In this document: positions 35,044 to 44,111 of the stretch, piece after piece
Layout: each line of letters begins with the position of its first letter
Position numbering within the stretch: position 1 is the first letter of the stretch
Origin: Qipengyuania sp. SS22
Lineage (GTDB): Bacteria > Pseudomonadota > Alphaproteobacteria > Sphingomonadales > Sphingomonadaceae
DNA: 64,000 bases
Direction: 5' to 3'
NCBI RefSeq assembly: GCF_025736935.1
Contig: NZ_CP107048.1
Coordinates: 1,873,501-1,937,500, forward strand
The notes under the pieces: generated by a model
What the model was told of the DNA's origin: nothing
Databases searched by the model: none
Seen by the model: only the letters and a program-made list of their open reading frames with translations
Position numbers and translations under genes: made by a program

Positions 35044-35622
35044 TTACTGCGGCATCAGCACGGTATCGATGACGTGGATCACGCCGTTCGAGGCGGTGAC
35101 GTCGGTTGCGGTGACGGTGGCGGTACCGCCAGCGGCATCGGTCAGCACGACATTGCCATCGACCACGGTCGCGGTCAGCGTGCCGCCATTGACGGTCGTG
35201 ATGGTGTAACCCGCATCGCCTGCATCGGTGATCGCCTGCGTCAGCGTCGCTGCATCCACGTTGCCTTCGACCACGTGGTAGGTGAGGATGTTGCCGAGCG
35301 TTTCGGTGTCATTGGTGGTCAGCTCGGTCAGCGTCGCCTCGGGGATCTTGGCGAAAGCGTCATTGGTCGGCGCGAAGACGGTGAACGGGCCGTCACCCGA
35401 CAGCGTGTCTCCCAGACCGGCGGCGGTCACCGCGCTGACGAGCGTCGAGAAAGTCTCGTCGCCCTGCGCGACGTCGACCACGGTGCCGATCTCGGCTTCG
35501 GCATTGACCATCTGGTCGGCGGCGGCGGTGTCTTCATAGGCAGCGGTTTCTGCGGGTTCTTCGGCGCAGGCGGCGATGGCCAGCGATGCGGCCGAGGCGA
35601 GCGCGATGGTAAGCTTGTTCAT
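35044..35622 (-). CDS. Fasciclin-domain lipoprotein
   Basis: 192 residues from ATG 35622, chosen because AAGGGA lies six bases upstream; the ATG two codons earlier is too close to it. Lipobox IAAC (Cys about 19), an acidic Ala/Glu/Thr-rich linker, then one FAS1 domain: TFSTLVSAVTAAGLGDTL, GPFTVFAPTNDAFAKI, LTYHVVEGNVDAATL and the closing TASNGVIHVIDTVLMP. A secreted surface protein; FAS1 domains mediate adhesion or ligand binding. Monocistronic, with its own terminator. Confidence 0.93.
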   Translation of the reverse strand: MNKLTIALASAASLAIAACAEEPAETAAYEDTAAADQMVNAEAEIGTVVDVAQGDETFSTLVSAVTAAGLGDTLSGDGPFTVFAPTNDAFAKIPEATLTELTTNDTETLGNILTYHVVEGNVDAATLTQAITDAGDAGYTITTVNGGTLTATVVDGNVVLTDAAGGTATVTATDVTASNGVIHVIDTVLMPQ

Positions 35623-35867
35623 ATCCATTCCCTTTGTTCGGTAGTCCTGGGTATTGTCGCAGCCGACGGTATCCGACTGCTGCTTCAAGATACGAACGTC
35701 GGGGCGATCCGGATGTTTCGAATTTGGGCAAGAATGTGGCAGGGCGACTGGCGCGTGCGACGGATGGAGTGTCCAGCAGCGGCAGAGCGTTAGTTTCTCG
35801 CAAAGCTGATCACTCTAAGCGCTTATCATCGCTTCAATCGATCAAAGGCCGCGCCTATCTGCGGTGA

Positions 35868-36107
35868 ATGAAACGCAACCTGTCCAAGACGCTGAGCTTT
35901 CTCGTCCTCCACCTGCTGGTCGGGTTCACGGTCGCCTATCTGTTTACCGGGTCGGTGATGGTTGCAGGCGGGATCGCGCTGGTCGAACCGCTGGTGAACG
36001 CGGTGGTGTTCTTCTTCCACGAACGCGCCTGGGAACAGAAGGACCGCCCCGCGCTGCTCGACGTGATGCTGCATCGCCATGGCGCCGAGGAGCGCTCGAC
36101 GCCCTGA
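35868..36107 (+). CDS. DUF2061 membrane protein
   Basis: 79 residues. LSKTLSFLVLHLLVGFTVAYLFTGSVMVAGGIALVEPLVNAVVFFFHERAWE is the DUF2061 signature with two membrane helices and the terminal His-Glu-x2-Trp. Function unknown. About 240 bp of non-coding DNA precede it, shared with the fasciclin promoter. Confidence 0.9.
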   Translation: MKRNLSKTLSFLVLHLLVGFTVAYLFTGSVMVAGGIALVEPLVNAVVFFFHERAWEQKDRPALLDVMLHRHGAEERSTP

Positions 36108-36122
36108 CGAGGCCGCACCGCC

Positions 36123-36467
36123 TTACATGACCTTGTCGGGCCGCGGGTCGTGGCTGTGCTTGGCTTCCTTGCCGAAATGCCGTTCGAGCCGCTGGCTGAG
36201 CGTGGCCGCCGCCTTGCGTGCGGCATCGTCGACGGTGGCGGCATGTTCGGTCACGCCGATCGCCTTGCCGCCGCGCGGGCGCGCCTCGATCGTGCAGCCC
36301 TTGTCATCCGCCCCGCCCTTGGCGCCGTTCTCGTCGCGCACGTGGATCTCGATCCGGGTAAGCCGCTCTTCGAACCGCGCGAGCTTCTCGCGCACGCTCG
36401 CCTCGATGCGTTCGGCGACGTTTTCCGTGCCCATGACCGAAGAGTCGGAATTGAACTGGACCTGCAT
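36123..36467 (-). CDS. HPF/RaiA-family ribosome-associated protein
   Basis: 114 residues from ATG 36467. QVQFNSDSSVMGTENVAERIEASVREKLARFEERLTRIEIHVRDEN is the beta-alpha-beta fold of hibernation-promoting factors, followed by CTIEARPRGGKAIGVTEHA and an amphipathic helix. It lacks the C-terminal dimerisation domain of long HPF. Probably binds the 30S subunit during slow growth. Convergent with the DUF2061 gene. Confidence 0.85.
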   Translation of the reverse strand: MQVQFNSDSSVMGTENVAERIEASVREKLARFEERLTRIEIHVRDENGAKGGADDKGCTIEARPRGGKAIGVTEHAATVDDAARKAAATLSQRLERHFGKEAKHSHDPRPDKVM

Positions 36468-36664
36468 AGCGGAAGGCTCCTCTCGTTGGTTTCTTGCCTG
36501 ACCTCGAGATGGGTATCCGCGCGCGTGTTTCCAGCGGTTTGATGGAACAGGTGGAATATGCTCCCGCGACAGGATCTGCCGATGGTCACCGAGCGCCGGG
36601 CCCATTGATCCCTCCGCCGATCACAGGGCTGGTTCACGCGGGCGCCGATGGCTAGGCAGGCGCG

Positions 36665-37141
36665 ATGCCCAGCGCCAGCCCCACAGCCACCCCCGTCACG
36701 ATCCTGGTCGATGCCGACGCCTGCCCGGTGAAGGAGGAGATCTACCGCGTGGCCGAGCGTTTCGGCGCGCAGGTGCGCGTGGTCAGCAACAGCCCCTTCC
36801 GCGTGCCGGTGAGCGCGCGGGTCCAGCGCGTGGTGGTGAGCGACGGCTTCGATGCCGCCGACGACTGGATCGCCGAACATGCGGACGCCCGCAGCGTGGT
36901 CATCACCGCCGACATCTTGCTTGCCGAGCGCTGCCTGGAAGCGGGCGCGCGCGTGCTCAAGCACGACGGGCGCGCCTTCGATGCCGCGAGCATCGGCAGC
37001 GCGGTGGCCACCCGCGCGATCATGGAAGATTTGCGCGCCGGGATGGACGGTGCGCAGGGCGGCCCCCCGCCCTTCAGCAAGGCCGACCGCTCCAACTTCC
37101 TGCAAGCGCTCGACCGGGTGATGGTGCAACTGCGCCGCTAG
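36665..37141 (+). CDS. YaiI/YqxD family protein (DUF188, NYN-like)
   Basis: 158 residues. ILVDADACPVKEEIYRVAERFG, VVSNSPFRVPVSARVQRVVVSDGFDAADDWIAEHA and VVITADILLAERCLEAGARVLKHDGRAFD are the conserved acidic-pocket motifs of DUF188, a PIN/NYN-like nuclease-fold family. FSKADRSNFLQALDRVMVQL ends it. Intact here; a decayed second copy of its last 85 codons lies about 660 bp downstream. Confidence 0.93.
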   Translation: MPSASPTATPVTILVDADACPVKEEIYRVAERFGAQVRVVSNSPFRVPVSARVQRVVVSDGFDAADDWIAEHADARSVVITADILLAERCLEAGARVLKHDGRAFDAASIGSAVATRAIMEDLRAGMDGAQGGPPPFSKADRSNFLQALDRVMVQLRR

Positions 37142-37184
37142 CGCGCGGCGTCCACCCGCAAGGGCGCTGCCGGAAAGCGGCGCG

Positions 37185-37337
37185 CTAGGCCTTCTTCGCC
37201 TTATGCGCAGCAATCGCCTCGTCGATCGCGATAATCCGCTGCCGCTCGGGCGTACCCTTGGCCAGCCCCTTGAGACGGCAGGTCGCCCACAACTGGCGGC
37301 GTTCGGATTCGAGGTTCTTGAGATAGAGATCGGCCAT
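37185..37337 (-). CDS. 50-residue conserved-looking hypothetical protein
   Basis: MADLYLKNLESERRQLWATC... then KGTPERQRIIAIDEAIAAHK and the tail AKKA. Two short amphipathic helices around a basic Arg/Lys-rich turn. Codon use matches the neighbourhood. The ribosome site is weak. Small basic helical proteins of this kind are often missed; no family name can be given. Confidence 0.6.
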   Translation of the reverse strand: MADLYLKNLESERRQLWATCRLKGLAKGTPERQRIIAIDEAIAAHKAKKA

Positions 37338-37704
37338 GCGCGGCCATATGGGCGTGTTGGGGACCGGTGGCTAGGGGGCGCGAGGTTGCGCGTACTGTCC
37401 CCCGAATTGCGGAAACGCTGCAGGCGCTGGCCCGCGTGCCGGTGAAGCGCGCACGCGCGCAGGCGGCATGTAGGACATATGGAGGATTTCCCCCCTGCCA
37501 GTCCCATCACATGGACCGCATGGACCACAGTCCATTGCGAAAAAAGTGCGGGAGCGCGCGCGGGTGCCTGGCGGAGGGGTTTCGCGAGGGGCCGGAGCGC
37601 GTGCATGGCCCGCAGCAAGACAGGTTTGGGCGGAGTAGGAAAGCCCTCAGCCGAGGTGTCGGCGGAACCAGTCGGCGAGTTTTTCCTTGGCGCGGTCGGT
37701 CATC
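37338..37704. other. Non-coding or decayed stretch
   Basis: About 370 bp with no convincing gene. Codon structure is absent, with short G-runs and an ATGGACCACAGTCCAT imperfect palindrome near 37520. On the minus strand, 37642-37703 reads TDRAKEKLADWFRRHLG and then stop. This could be the tail of a lost hydrolase gene cut by the repeat that follows, but it is too short to name. Confidence 0.5.
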
Positions 37705-37705
37705 C

Positions 37706-37780
37706 CGTCATCCCAGCGCAAGCTGGGATCTGGTGCGGTCGCGCGAAACGATGGCGATCCCAGCTTTCGCTGGGATGACG
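37706..37780. repeat. Palindromic interspersed repeat
   Basis: Ends CGTCATCCCAGC and GCTGGGATGACG, each with an inner short hairpin (CCCAGCGCAAGCTGGG and CCCAGCTTTCGCTGGG), around a spacer of about 25 bp. A frequent intergenic repeat type in sphingomonads and related genera. It lies at the edge of the decayed DUF188 copy. Confidence 0.8.
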
Positions 37781-37804
37781 AATACGGGTCAATTCGCCAT
37801 TCTG

Positions 37805-38060
37805 CGAAGCGTGGTGATCACCGCCGAAATCCTGCTTGCCGAACGCTGCCTCAAAGCTGGCGCTGCGGTTCTCGCGCACAACGGCAAGGCTTTTAACGCC
37901 GCCAGCATCGGCAGTGCCATCGCCACCCGCGATTATGGCCGACCTGCGCGCCGGGATGGACGGAGTGGGAGGCCCGTCGCCGATCAGCAAGGCGGATCGG
38001 TCACGGTTCTTGCAGGGGCTGGACCGGGTGTCGGTCCGGATGGGGCGGGGGTACAGTTAA
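37805..38060 (+). pseudogene. Decayed partial copy of the DUF188 (yaiI) gene
   Basis: Reads RSVVITAEILLAERCLKAGA, NGKAFNAASIGSAIATRDY, then needs a frameshift near 37934, and continues IMADLRAGMDGVGGPSPISK and ADRSRFLQGLDRVSVRMGRG to a stop at 38060. This equals the C-terminal 85 codons of the intact gene at 36665-37141 with many substitutions. The 5' half is missing and the palindromic repeat sits where it should be. It is therefore a diverged paralogue or a displaced old allele. Confidence 0.88.
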
Positions 38061-38102
38061 ATAGCAAGCACGTAGAAGGGGAACCCAATATTTCGGACCC
38101 AT

Positions 38103-38273
38103 CTACGTGGGTGACCCGACTGATTCCGGTTCGGGTACGACGCCAGTTCCGCCGCAGTGCTCACACTCGATTTTCTTGCCTTCTGGCAGTGACATCGCAG
38201 GAATAATGTCCTCCGCCTCGTATCGATAACCCATGCCCCAACAAGCAGTGCAGCGCTCTCTGATCTTATCCAT
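38103..38273 (-). CDS. 56-residue protein with two CxxC zinc-finger-like motifs
   Basis: MDKIRERCTACWGMGYRYEA... then GKKIECEHCGGTGVVPEPES. CTACWGMG and CEHCGGTG are the CxxCxGxG repeats of the DnaJ-type zinc ribbon, here reduced to one pair of knuckles. Such mini zinc fingers occur in small phage and accessory proteins. It lies 44 bp after the 249-residue gene on the same strand, so is probably its operon partner. No ribosome site better than GGAG-like was seen. Confidence 0.7.
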   Translation of the reverse strand: MDKIRERCTACWGMGYRYEAEDIIPAMSLPEGKKIECEHCGGTGVVPEPESVGSPT

Positions 38274-38317
38274 ACTAGCTCCTGTCGAAGGCTCGGCGCG
38301 ATGGCTGAGTGCCCTCG

Positions 38318-39067
38318 TTAGTCCACAATCTCTTCGTCGTCAGGCAAGAGAATGGCGAGAGCCTCTAGCTTCTGGATGAATGCCTTGAGTTCCGATGCAG
38401 AGTTCGTAGCACCGGTCACGGCCAAGCCTGCTGACGAGAGGTTGAAATCTAGATCGTCTTTATTCCAAAAGACCGCTGCGCCGATTGCTGTCCTGCCGCC
38501 CGTTTCCTGCTCATTTCGTGATGGTTCCACAGTTTCCTTCTCCTGAGTATCCGAGTCAGGAGTGGAAGCTGAGGCAGCGGAGACCTCACTTCCATAACTT
38601 TCGGCAACGCCATTCATCTCTAGATAACGGTTAGTGGCCAAAAAATTCTTGAGTGCTTTTTCCGCACCGTCGTTCGTAAAGCCGCTCTGTATCAGGAAAG
38701 ACCGGACGGCATTCTCTCCGGGTATTGCGCCCTCAAAGCGATCAAACACAGCTTGGAACAAGGCTGGGGCGTGCCCTGCCTTGTGGAGAGCCTCTTTCTT
38801 CTTCTCTTCAGGTATGCCGTGCAAGATGTCCTCGGCGATCTGGGTTACCCTGCACTCCCCCTTGGATGTATTCTCTAACAAGTCGTATTGTACTAGCGCG
38901 CCGAGAACCTGCATCGAGCGACCTGTGAGACCTGTGTATCCGATGTCCTTGGCCGCATCCTCGCGCATGATGACTGCTTTTCGATTCTTGCCATAGATCG
39001 ATTCTACAGCCTTGACTGCATCTTCCAACGTCATCGCAGGAAAGTTCGGGCTTCGCATCCGCGCCAT
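38318..39067 (-). CDS. Accessory protein with possible winged-helix N-terminus
   Basis: 249 residues. The first 90 (SPNFPAMTLEDAVKAVESIYGKN, EDAAKDIGYTGLTGRSMQVLGALVQYDLLENTS, CRVTQIAEDILHG) resemble a winged helix found in many unnamed bacterial accessory proteins. A second helical domain holds PALFQAVFDRFEGAIPGENAVRSFLIQSGF. A Ser/Thr/Glu-rich linker follows, then a 60-residue C-terminal domain. GC content and codon use are lower than in flanking genes, pointing to transfer. A strong inverted repeat overlaps its promoter. Confidence 0.75.
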   Translation of the reverse strand: MARMRSPNFPAMTLEDAVKAVESIYGKNRKAVIMREDAAKDIGYTGLTGRSMQVLGALVQYDLLENTSKGECRVTQIAEDILHGIPEEKKKEALHKAGHAPALFQAVFDRFEGAIPGENAVRSFLIQSGFTNDGAEKALKNFLATNRYLEMNGVAESYGSEVSAASASTPDSDTQEKETVEPSRNEQETGGRTAIGAAVFWNKDDLDFNLSSAGLAVTGATNSASELKAFIQKLEALAILLPDDEEIVD

Positions 39068-39091
39068 AGCGTTTCTCCTAACTGAAGAGAG

Positions 39092-39145
39092 GTTGTAGAG
39101 CCTGCAACACTCTTGTCAACCGCTAACCGCCAGTTAGCAGTTGAC
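39092..39145 (-). promoter_or_regulatory. Promoter with 31-bp inverted-repeat operator
   Basis: On the minus strand TTGACA (39119-39114), a 16-bp spacer and TACAAC (39097-39092) precede the gene starting at 39067. The inverted repeat at 39115-39145 has arms GTCAAC-GCTAAC and GTTAGC-GTTGAC, interrupted by single bases and a CGCCA centre, and overlaps the -35 box. This is a typical repressor layout, most simply for autoregulation by the winged-helix-like product. Confidence 0.6.
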
Positions 39146-39258
39146 GGGTTTCTCGAAGTGTGCTGAAAGGCTGTTGCCGAGTCCCGCAGAAGGACAAGCA
39201 GAAAGGCGGTGCATGCGATGAGAGATGGTTAGACGAGACCGGTAACGATAGCCGGAAA

Positions 39259-39286
39259 CAAAAAGGCCCGACCTAGTGGCCGGGCC
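39259..39286 (-). terminator. Intrinsic terminator, minus strand
   Basis: GGCCCG, a loop of about 10 bases, CGGGCC and then TTTTTG on the minus strand. It would end a transcript coming from the gene at 39522-40106 after a long 3' leader. Confidence 0.7.
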
Positions 39287-39375
39287 TCTGGCTCCTCGGG
39301 CGGCGGCCGCCTCGATTTACTCTCTGTGGAAAGAAGTAGGTCGCATCTTCGCCGCCCCAACGCAAGGAAAATGCG

Positions 39376-39456
39376 ATGACTTGGGTTATGGCCTACGTCC
39401 GTTTCCGCTTTGGCCAGTGGGAGCACGTTCGTGCTCACTGGCGCTCGCTGCCGTAG
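39376..39456 (+). CDS. Tiny ORF, 26 residues, basic-aromatic
   Basis: MTWVMAYVRFRFGQWEHVRA... ending HWRSLP. AAGGAA lies about eight bases before the ATG, and two terminators follow 25-85 bp downstream, so the unit looks transcribed. Unusually rich in Trp, Arg and Phe. It could be a leader or toxic peptide, but no homology claim is made. The stretch from 39146 to 39375 otherwise holds only the minus-strand terminator. Confidence 0.4.
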   Translation: MTWVMAYVRFRFGQWEHVRAHWRSLP

Positions 39457-39478
39457 AGCAGTGAGCTGCGCCGTATAG

Positions 39479-39541
39479 CCAAGGCTTCGCCTTGGCTTTT
39501 TCTCACCACTTCGCCCCGCAGTTATTCTGCGGGGCTTTTTG
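39479..39541 (+). terminator. Two tandem intrinsic terminators
   Basis: CCAAGGCTTCGCCTTGG followed by CTTTTT (39479-39501), then GCCCCGCAG-TTATT-CTGCGGGGC followed by TTTTTG (39513-39541). The second overlaps the last codons of the opposing gene. Tandem strong terminators after a tiny ORF suggest insulation of a small transcript. Confidence 0.8.
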
Positions 39542-40106
39542 TTTCAGGCTCGATCTTTTGAAGCAGTCCGTCCAAAACGAGTTGGCTGATCTTTCGGGGC
39601 AGTTGAGGCACACCCTTTTTGCTCGTCACGCCTTGCAGCTTTCCGAATGGTCGGAAGCCGGCTTTTGTGAAGAATTCCGTGTTGAGATATTCAGCATACT
39701 CGAGACACTTGAGTATTGCCTCTTGGATTTCCGCTTCGGTCTTATCTCGGCCGTGCATGATAGCATCACGCACGAACTCCGCCGGGGCGATCAGTTCACG
39801 CCCAGTCTTACTAAGCTTTTTCCCCGAGATTTTTTGAAAGAGGAGCGGGAAGTTCCTCCTTGTAATGTCGATTCGATCTACTGCATTCCAAGTCAATTCA
39901 CTGTCTGTACGGTACTCGCGCATTATTAGCGCATAAAGGCCCATACGCTGGCCACTCTCGATCAATTGAAAGCTATATGCCAAGGCGGGGCTTGCGGTTG
40001 ATACACCATCCAATACCTCGGGCAGCACACTGAAATACCACTTCAGCCCATCGTCCTGTTTGGCAAGGTTGGTGTCAATCTTATCTCGGGCCGATTTTCG
40101 AGCCAT
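39522..40106 (-). CDS. Accessory protein with HEPN-like motif
   Basis: 194 residues, largely helical. FVRDAIMHGRDKTEAEIQEAILKCLEYAEYLN (about residues 108-140) has Arg-x4-His in the form RDAIMH, the RNase motif spacing of HEPN domains, followed by a long helix. The C-terminal 50 residues (AGFRPFGKLQGVTSKKGVPQ) are basic. GC content is lower than in neighbours. It starts three bases after the stop of a displaced thiC 3' end. Function is inferred only from the motif: possibly an RNA-cutting or structural HEPN protein. Confidence 0.68.
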   Translation of the reverse strand: MARKSARDKIDTNLAKQDDGLKWYFSVLPEVLDGVSTASPALAYSFQLIESGQRMGLYALIMREYRTDSELTWNAVDRIDITRRNFPLLFQKISGKKLSKTGRELIAPAEFVRDAIMHGRDKTEAEIQEAILKCLEYAEYLNTEFFTKAGFRPFGKLQGVTSKKGVPQLPRKISQLVLDGLLQKIEPETKSPAE

Positions 40107-40109
40107 TAC

Positions 40110-40277
40110 TCAACTCCCCTCTGGCAAATACAACCTCTCGCCCTTCTCACGGTACACTTCGCTCATCTTCTCCATGCCCGCGCGCGCTTCCTCGGCCTCT
40201 TCGGCACTCGTCTCGCGCTTGATGTTCTCGCTCGCGAGGTAGCTGTCCGAGTTCGGCTTGGCGGCGAAGTCGCGCAC
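40110..40277 (-). pseudogene. Displaced thiC 3' end, copy B
   Basis: Reads [20 protein letters not shown], then [35 protein letters not shown] and stop. It matches the last 55 codons of the intact thiC at 41500-43389, with about a dozen base differences over roughly 155 bp. It begins abruptly eight bases after the stop of the RidA-like gene. No start codon or 5' part exists. Confidence 0.92.
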
Positions 40278-40284
40278 CCCCGCG

Positions 40285-40770
40285 CTACTCCTCGCCCGCA
40301 GACGGATTTCGGACGGTGAGCCGGATCTCGACCAGCGCGGTCGGCTCGTAGAGTTCGGTCACGCCCACCGCGGTCCAGGCGGGAAAGGGTGCCTTGATGT
40401 AGCGGTTCTTGACCGGCACCAGCGCGTCGAGCTGCGGGCCCATCGGCCCTTGGTGGAAGGTATCGAACACCAGCACATCGTCCCATGTCGCGCCAAGCCG
40501 TTCGAGCGTGCGGGTCAAATGGTCGAACACGCGGGTGAAGGCGGGCTCCATCCCCTCCTCGCCTTCGAGCGGGCCCGCGACCACGCCCGAAAGATAGATG
40601 GTGTCGCCGTGGATGACCGCTTCGGAATAGCCGACCTCCTCCTGGAAGGCGCGCGGGCCTGCATCTTCGGGCATCAGCACCTGCTTGGGCGGTGCCTCGC
40701 GCGCGCCCGCGCCGGTGGCCGCCAACGCCGCCAGCGTGAGCCCCGCAGCAATGTTAAAGCCGGTCTGCAT
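40285..40770 (-). CDS. Exported RidA (YjgF)-family protein
   Basis: 161 residues with a signal peptide (NIAAGLTLAALAATGAGA). RidA fold: GYSEAVIHGDTIYLSGVVAG, FTRVFDHLTRTLERLGATWDDVLVFDTFHQ and PAWTAVGVTELYEPTALVEIRLTVRN. The Arg that binds the imine in RidA is replaced near this point by Glu-Pro/Thr, so deaminase activity is doubtful. Export is unusual for the family. It lies between two displaced thiC ends, suggesting it arrived with a thiC segment. Confidence 0.87.
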   Translation of the reverse strand: MQTGFNIAAGLTLAALAATGAGAREAPPKQVLMPEDAGPRAFQEEVGYSEAVIHGDTIYLSGVVAGPLEGEEGMEPAFTRVFDHLTRTLERLGATWDDVLVFDTFHQGPMGPQLDALVPVKNRYIKAPFPAWTAVGVTELYEPTALVEIRLTVRNPSAGEE

Positions 40771-40851
40771 CGTTCTTCCCCCTGTCCCGCAAAGGAGGGG
40801 AGACTGCGCCAGCGCGCGCGATCTAGCAAGGGCGGAGGCGGATAGGCCCGG

Positions 40852-40942
40852 TCAGTCGGCCCCACCCTCCGGCTGATACAGCTTCTCGCCCTTCTTGCGG
40901 TAAACCTCGCTCATCTTCTCCATCCCCTCGCGCGCTTCCTCG
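40852..40942 (-). pseudogene. Displaced thiC 3' end, copy C
   Basis: Reads [20 protein letters not shown], then LYQPEGGAD and stop; the last 29 codons of thiC in a diverged form. It starts abruptly after 40942 and ends 80 bp before the RidA-like gene start. It is shorter and more diverged than copy B. Confidence 0.9.
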
Positions 40943-40969
40943 ATGGGCAGCTACCGCGTGGTCCGAGAG

Positions 40970-41499
40970 CTACTCGGCGACGGCCTCCGCCTCGCTCACC
41001 TCGATATGCACCGGGTGGGTCGCGGTTACGCCGCCGATCTCATCGGTGAGCGCAAGTTCGACGGTGTAGGTTCCCAACTGTTCGCCATCCTCGATCGTCA
41101 GTCCGATCGACTGCGGAGCGAGGCCGATCGATCCGGGTGGCGCACTGGGTCCAAGTGGGAGCGCTTCGAACATCATCGGTTCGCCATATGCGGTACCATC
41201 CGGCGCGGTGATCGTAACATGGGCGGTGAGGTGACACCGCCCCAGATCATCGCGGCTGCAATTCGCATAGAGGATGAACTGATGGATTGGCTCGTTTCGC
41301 CGCGCCTCGGTGGTCACCCTCAGATTCGGAGGAGTCGGCTGCGACCAGGCTTCCATCATCGCTTCCGGATCGGTGGTCCAGACATGGATCAGCCGCAACT
41401 CGCCCGCCGCAGCCTCATACGGTGTGGGGGGCTCGGCGAAGCCGGATACAGGCGCAATCGCAAATGCCAGCGCAGCGGCTGTGGAAGCTCGACGCAGCA

Positions 41500-41500
<1 letters not shown>
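40970..41500 (-). CDS. Secreted protein of unknown function, downstream of thiC
   Basis: 176 residues with a signal peptide (LRRASTAAALAFAIAPVSGFA). The mature part is beta-rich: ELRLIHVWTTDPEAMMEAW, PIHQFILYANCSRDDLGRCHLTAHVTITAPDGT, LTIEDGEQLGTYTVELALTDEIGGVTATHPVHIEV, suggesting an Ig-like fold with one disulfide. The ATG overlaps the thiC stop (TAATG), so it is co-translated and under the same TPP control. No family recognised. Confidence 0.8.
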
Positions 41501-43422
<1,922 letters not shown>

Positions 43423-43821
43423 TTAGAGACGCAGCAGCGCGGCGACGATGAGCGCCGCGCCGAGCAGGAGCGAGAGACCGGCCCACAGCCGGTTGGCAGC
43501 GCCCATCAGGCGCCGCGCGAAAGCGAGGAAATTGTCGCCAAAGGCGAGGATCAGCGCGCCCTCGACGACCATCCCGCCGCCGATGACGGTGACCAGCACC
43601 GCGAGCCAATCATCGGGCCGCCAGGGCGAGACGAGGTAGATCGCGGCGCCAAGGCCGAGACAGACGATGCCGGTGAGAAAGCGCAGGCCCATGTCGCGTT
43701 CGAAATGCGCGACCATCCCTGCCCAGCCGCCCGGATGGCGCAATTCGCCGATCGCGGCGCTGGCCGAATAGAGCCCGACGAACAGGGCGATCCAAGCGGG
43801 AATATCGATACCGTCGGCCAT
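43423..43821 (-). CDS. Riboswitch-linked membrane protein, unknown function
   Basis: 132 residues with four hydrophobic helices (WIALFVGLYSASAAIG, FLTGIVCLGLGAAIYLV, LAVLVTVIGGGMVVEGALILAFG, LWAGLSLLLGAALIVAALL). It lies directly behind the TPP riboswitch and 33 bp before thiC, so should be made when thiamine is short. Size and layout do not match known thiamine transporters (ThiT, PnuT, YkoE). A thiamine- or precursor-related membrane role is inferred from position only. Confidence 0.75.
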   Translation of the reverse strand: MADGIDIPAWIALFVGLYSASAAIGELRHPGGWAGMVAHFERDMGLRFLTGIVCLGLGAAIYLVSPWRPDDWLAVLVTVIGGGMVVEGALILAFGDNFLAFARRLMGAANRLWAGLSLLLGAALIVAALLRL

Positions 43822-43866
43822 GCGAAATCTCTCCTCGCGACGGATGGAGAGCAGGGCCCTGCACGG

Positions 43867-43963
43867 GTACCGCCCACTCCCTCCGCCGATGCTAATCGGT
43901 TCAGGTTCGACGGGTCGGGCGGTGCTACGCGCCCCTCTCAGCCTGAGCAGGCTCCCCGGGGAT
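43867..43963 (-). promoter_or_regulatory. TPP riboswitch (THI box)
   Basis: On the minus strand, in order: GGGGAGC near the 5' stem, the conserved CTGAGAGG, GACCCGTCGAACCTGA, and AGCATCGGCGGAGGGA closing with the complement of the first stem. These are the conserved pyrimidine-sensor and pyrophosphate-sensor helices of the TPP aptamer. It precedes the membrane-protein gene by about 45 bp, so control is probably at translation initiation or by a nearby hairpin. Confidence 0.95.
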
Positions 43964-44030
43964 GGCGTGGTTGTAGGCGTGTTAGCGCGCCGCGTCCAGC
44001 GAGGGAAAAACGCCGCACCCGCCGCTTTAT

Positions 44031-44050
44031 TTGCAAATGATTCTCACTAT
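44031..44050 (+). promoter_or_regulatory. Fur-box-like site
   Basis: TTGCAAATGATTCTCACTAT is close to the GATAAT-repeat form of Fur boxes, with AATGATTCTCA as the core. It lies 62 bp upstream of the receptor start, where iron-replete Fur would repress. A TTGACT at 44053 may be the -35 box. Confidence 0.6.
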
Positions 44051-44111
44051 CCTTGACTCGTGCGATTAATTCGCAATAGCGGCACGAAAAGTTCAGATGA
44101 GGAAATCGTTC

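Noticed and set aside
37642..37703. Hydrolase C-terminal remnant on the minus strand
   Set aside because: Only 19 codons remain before the stop; too short to identify.
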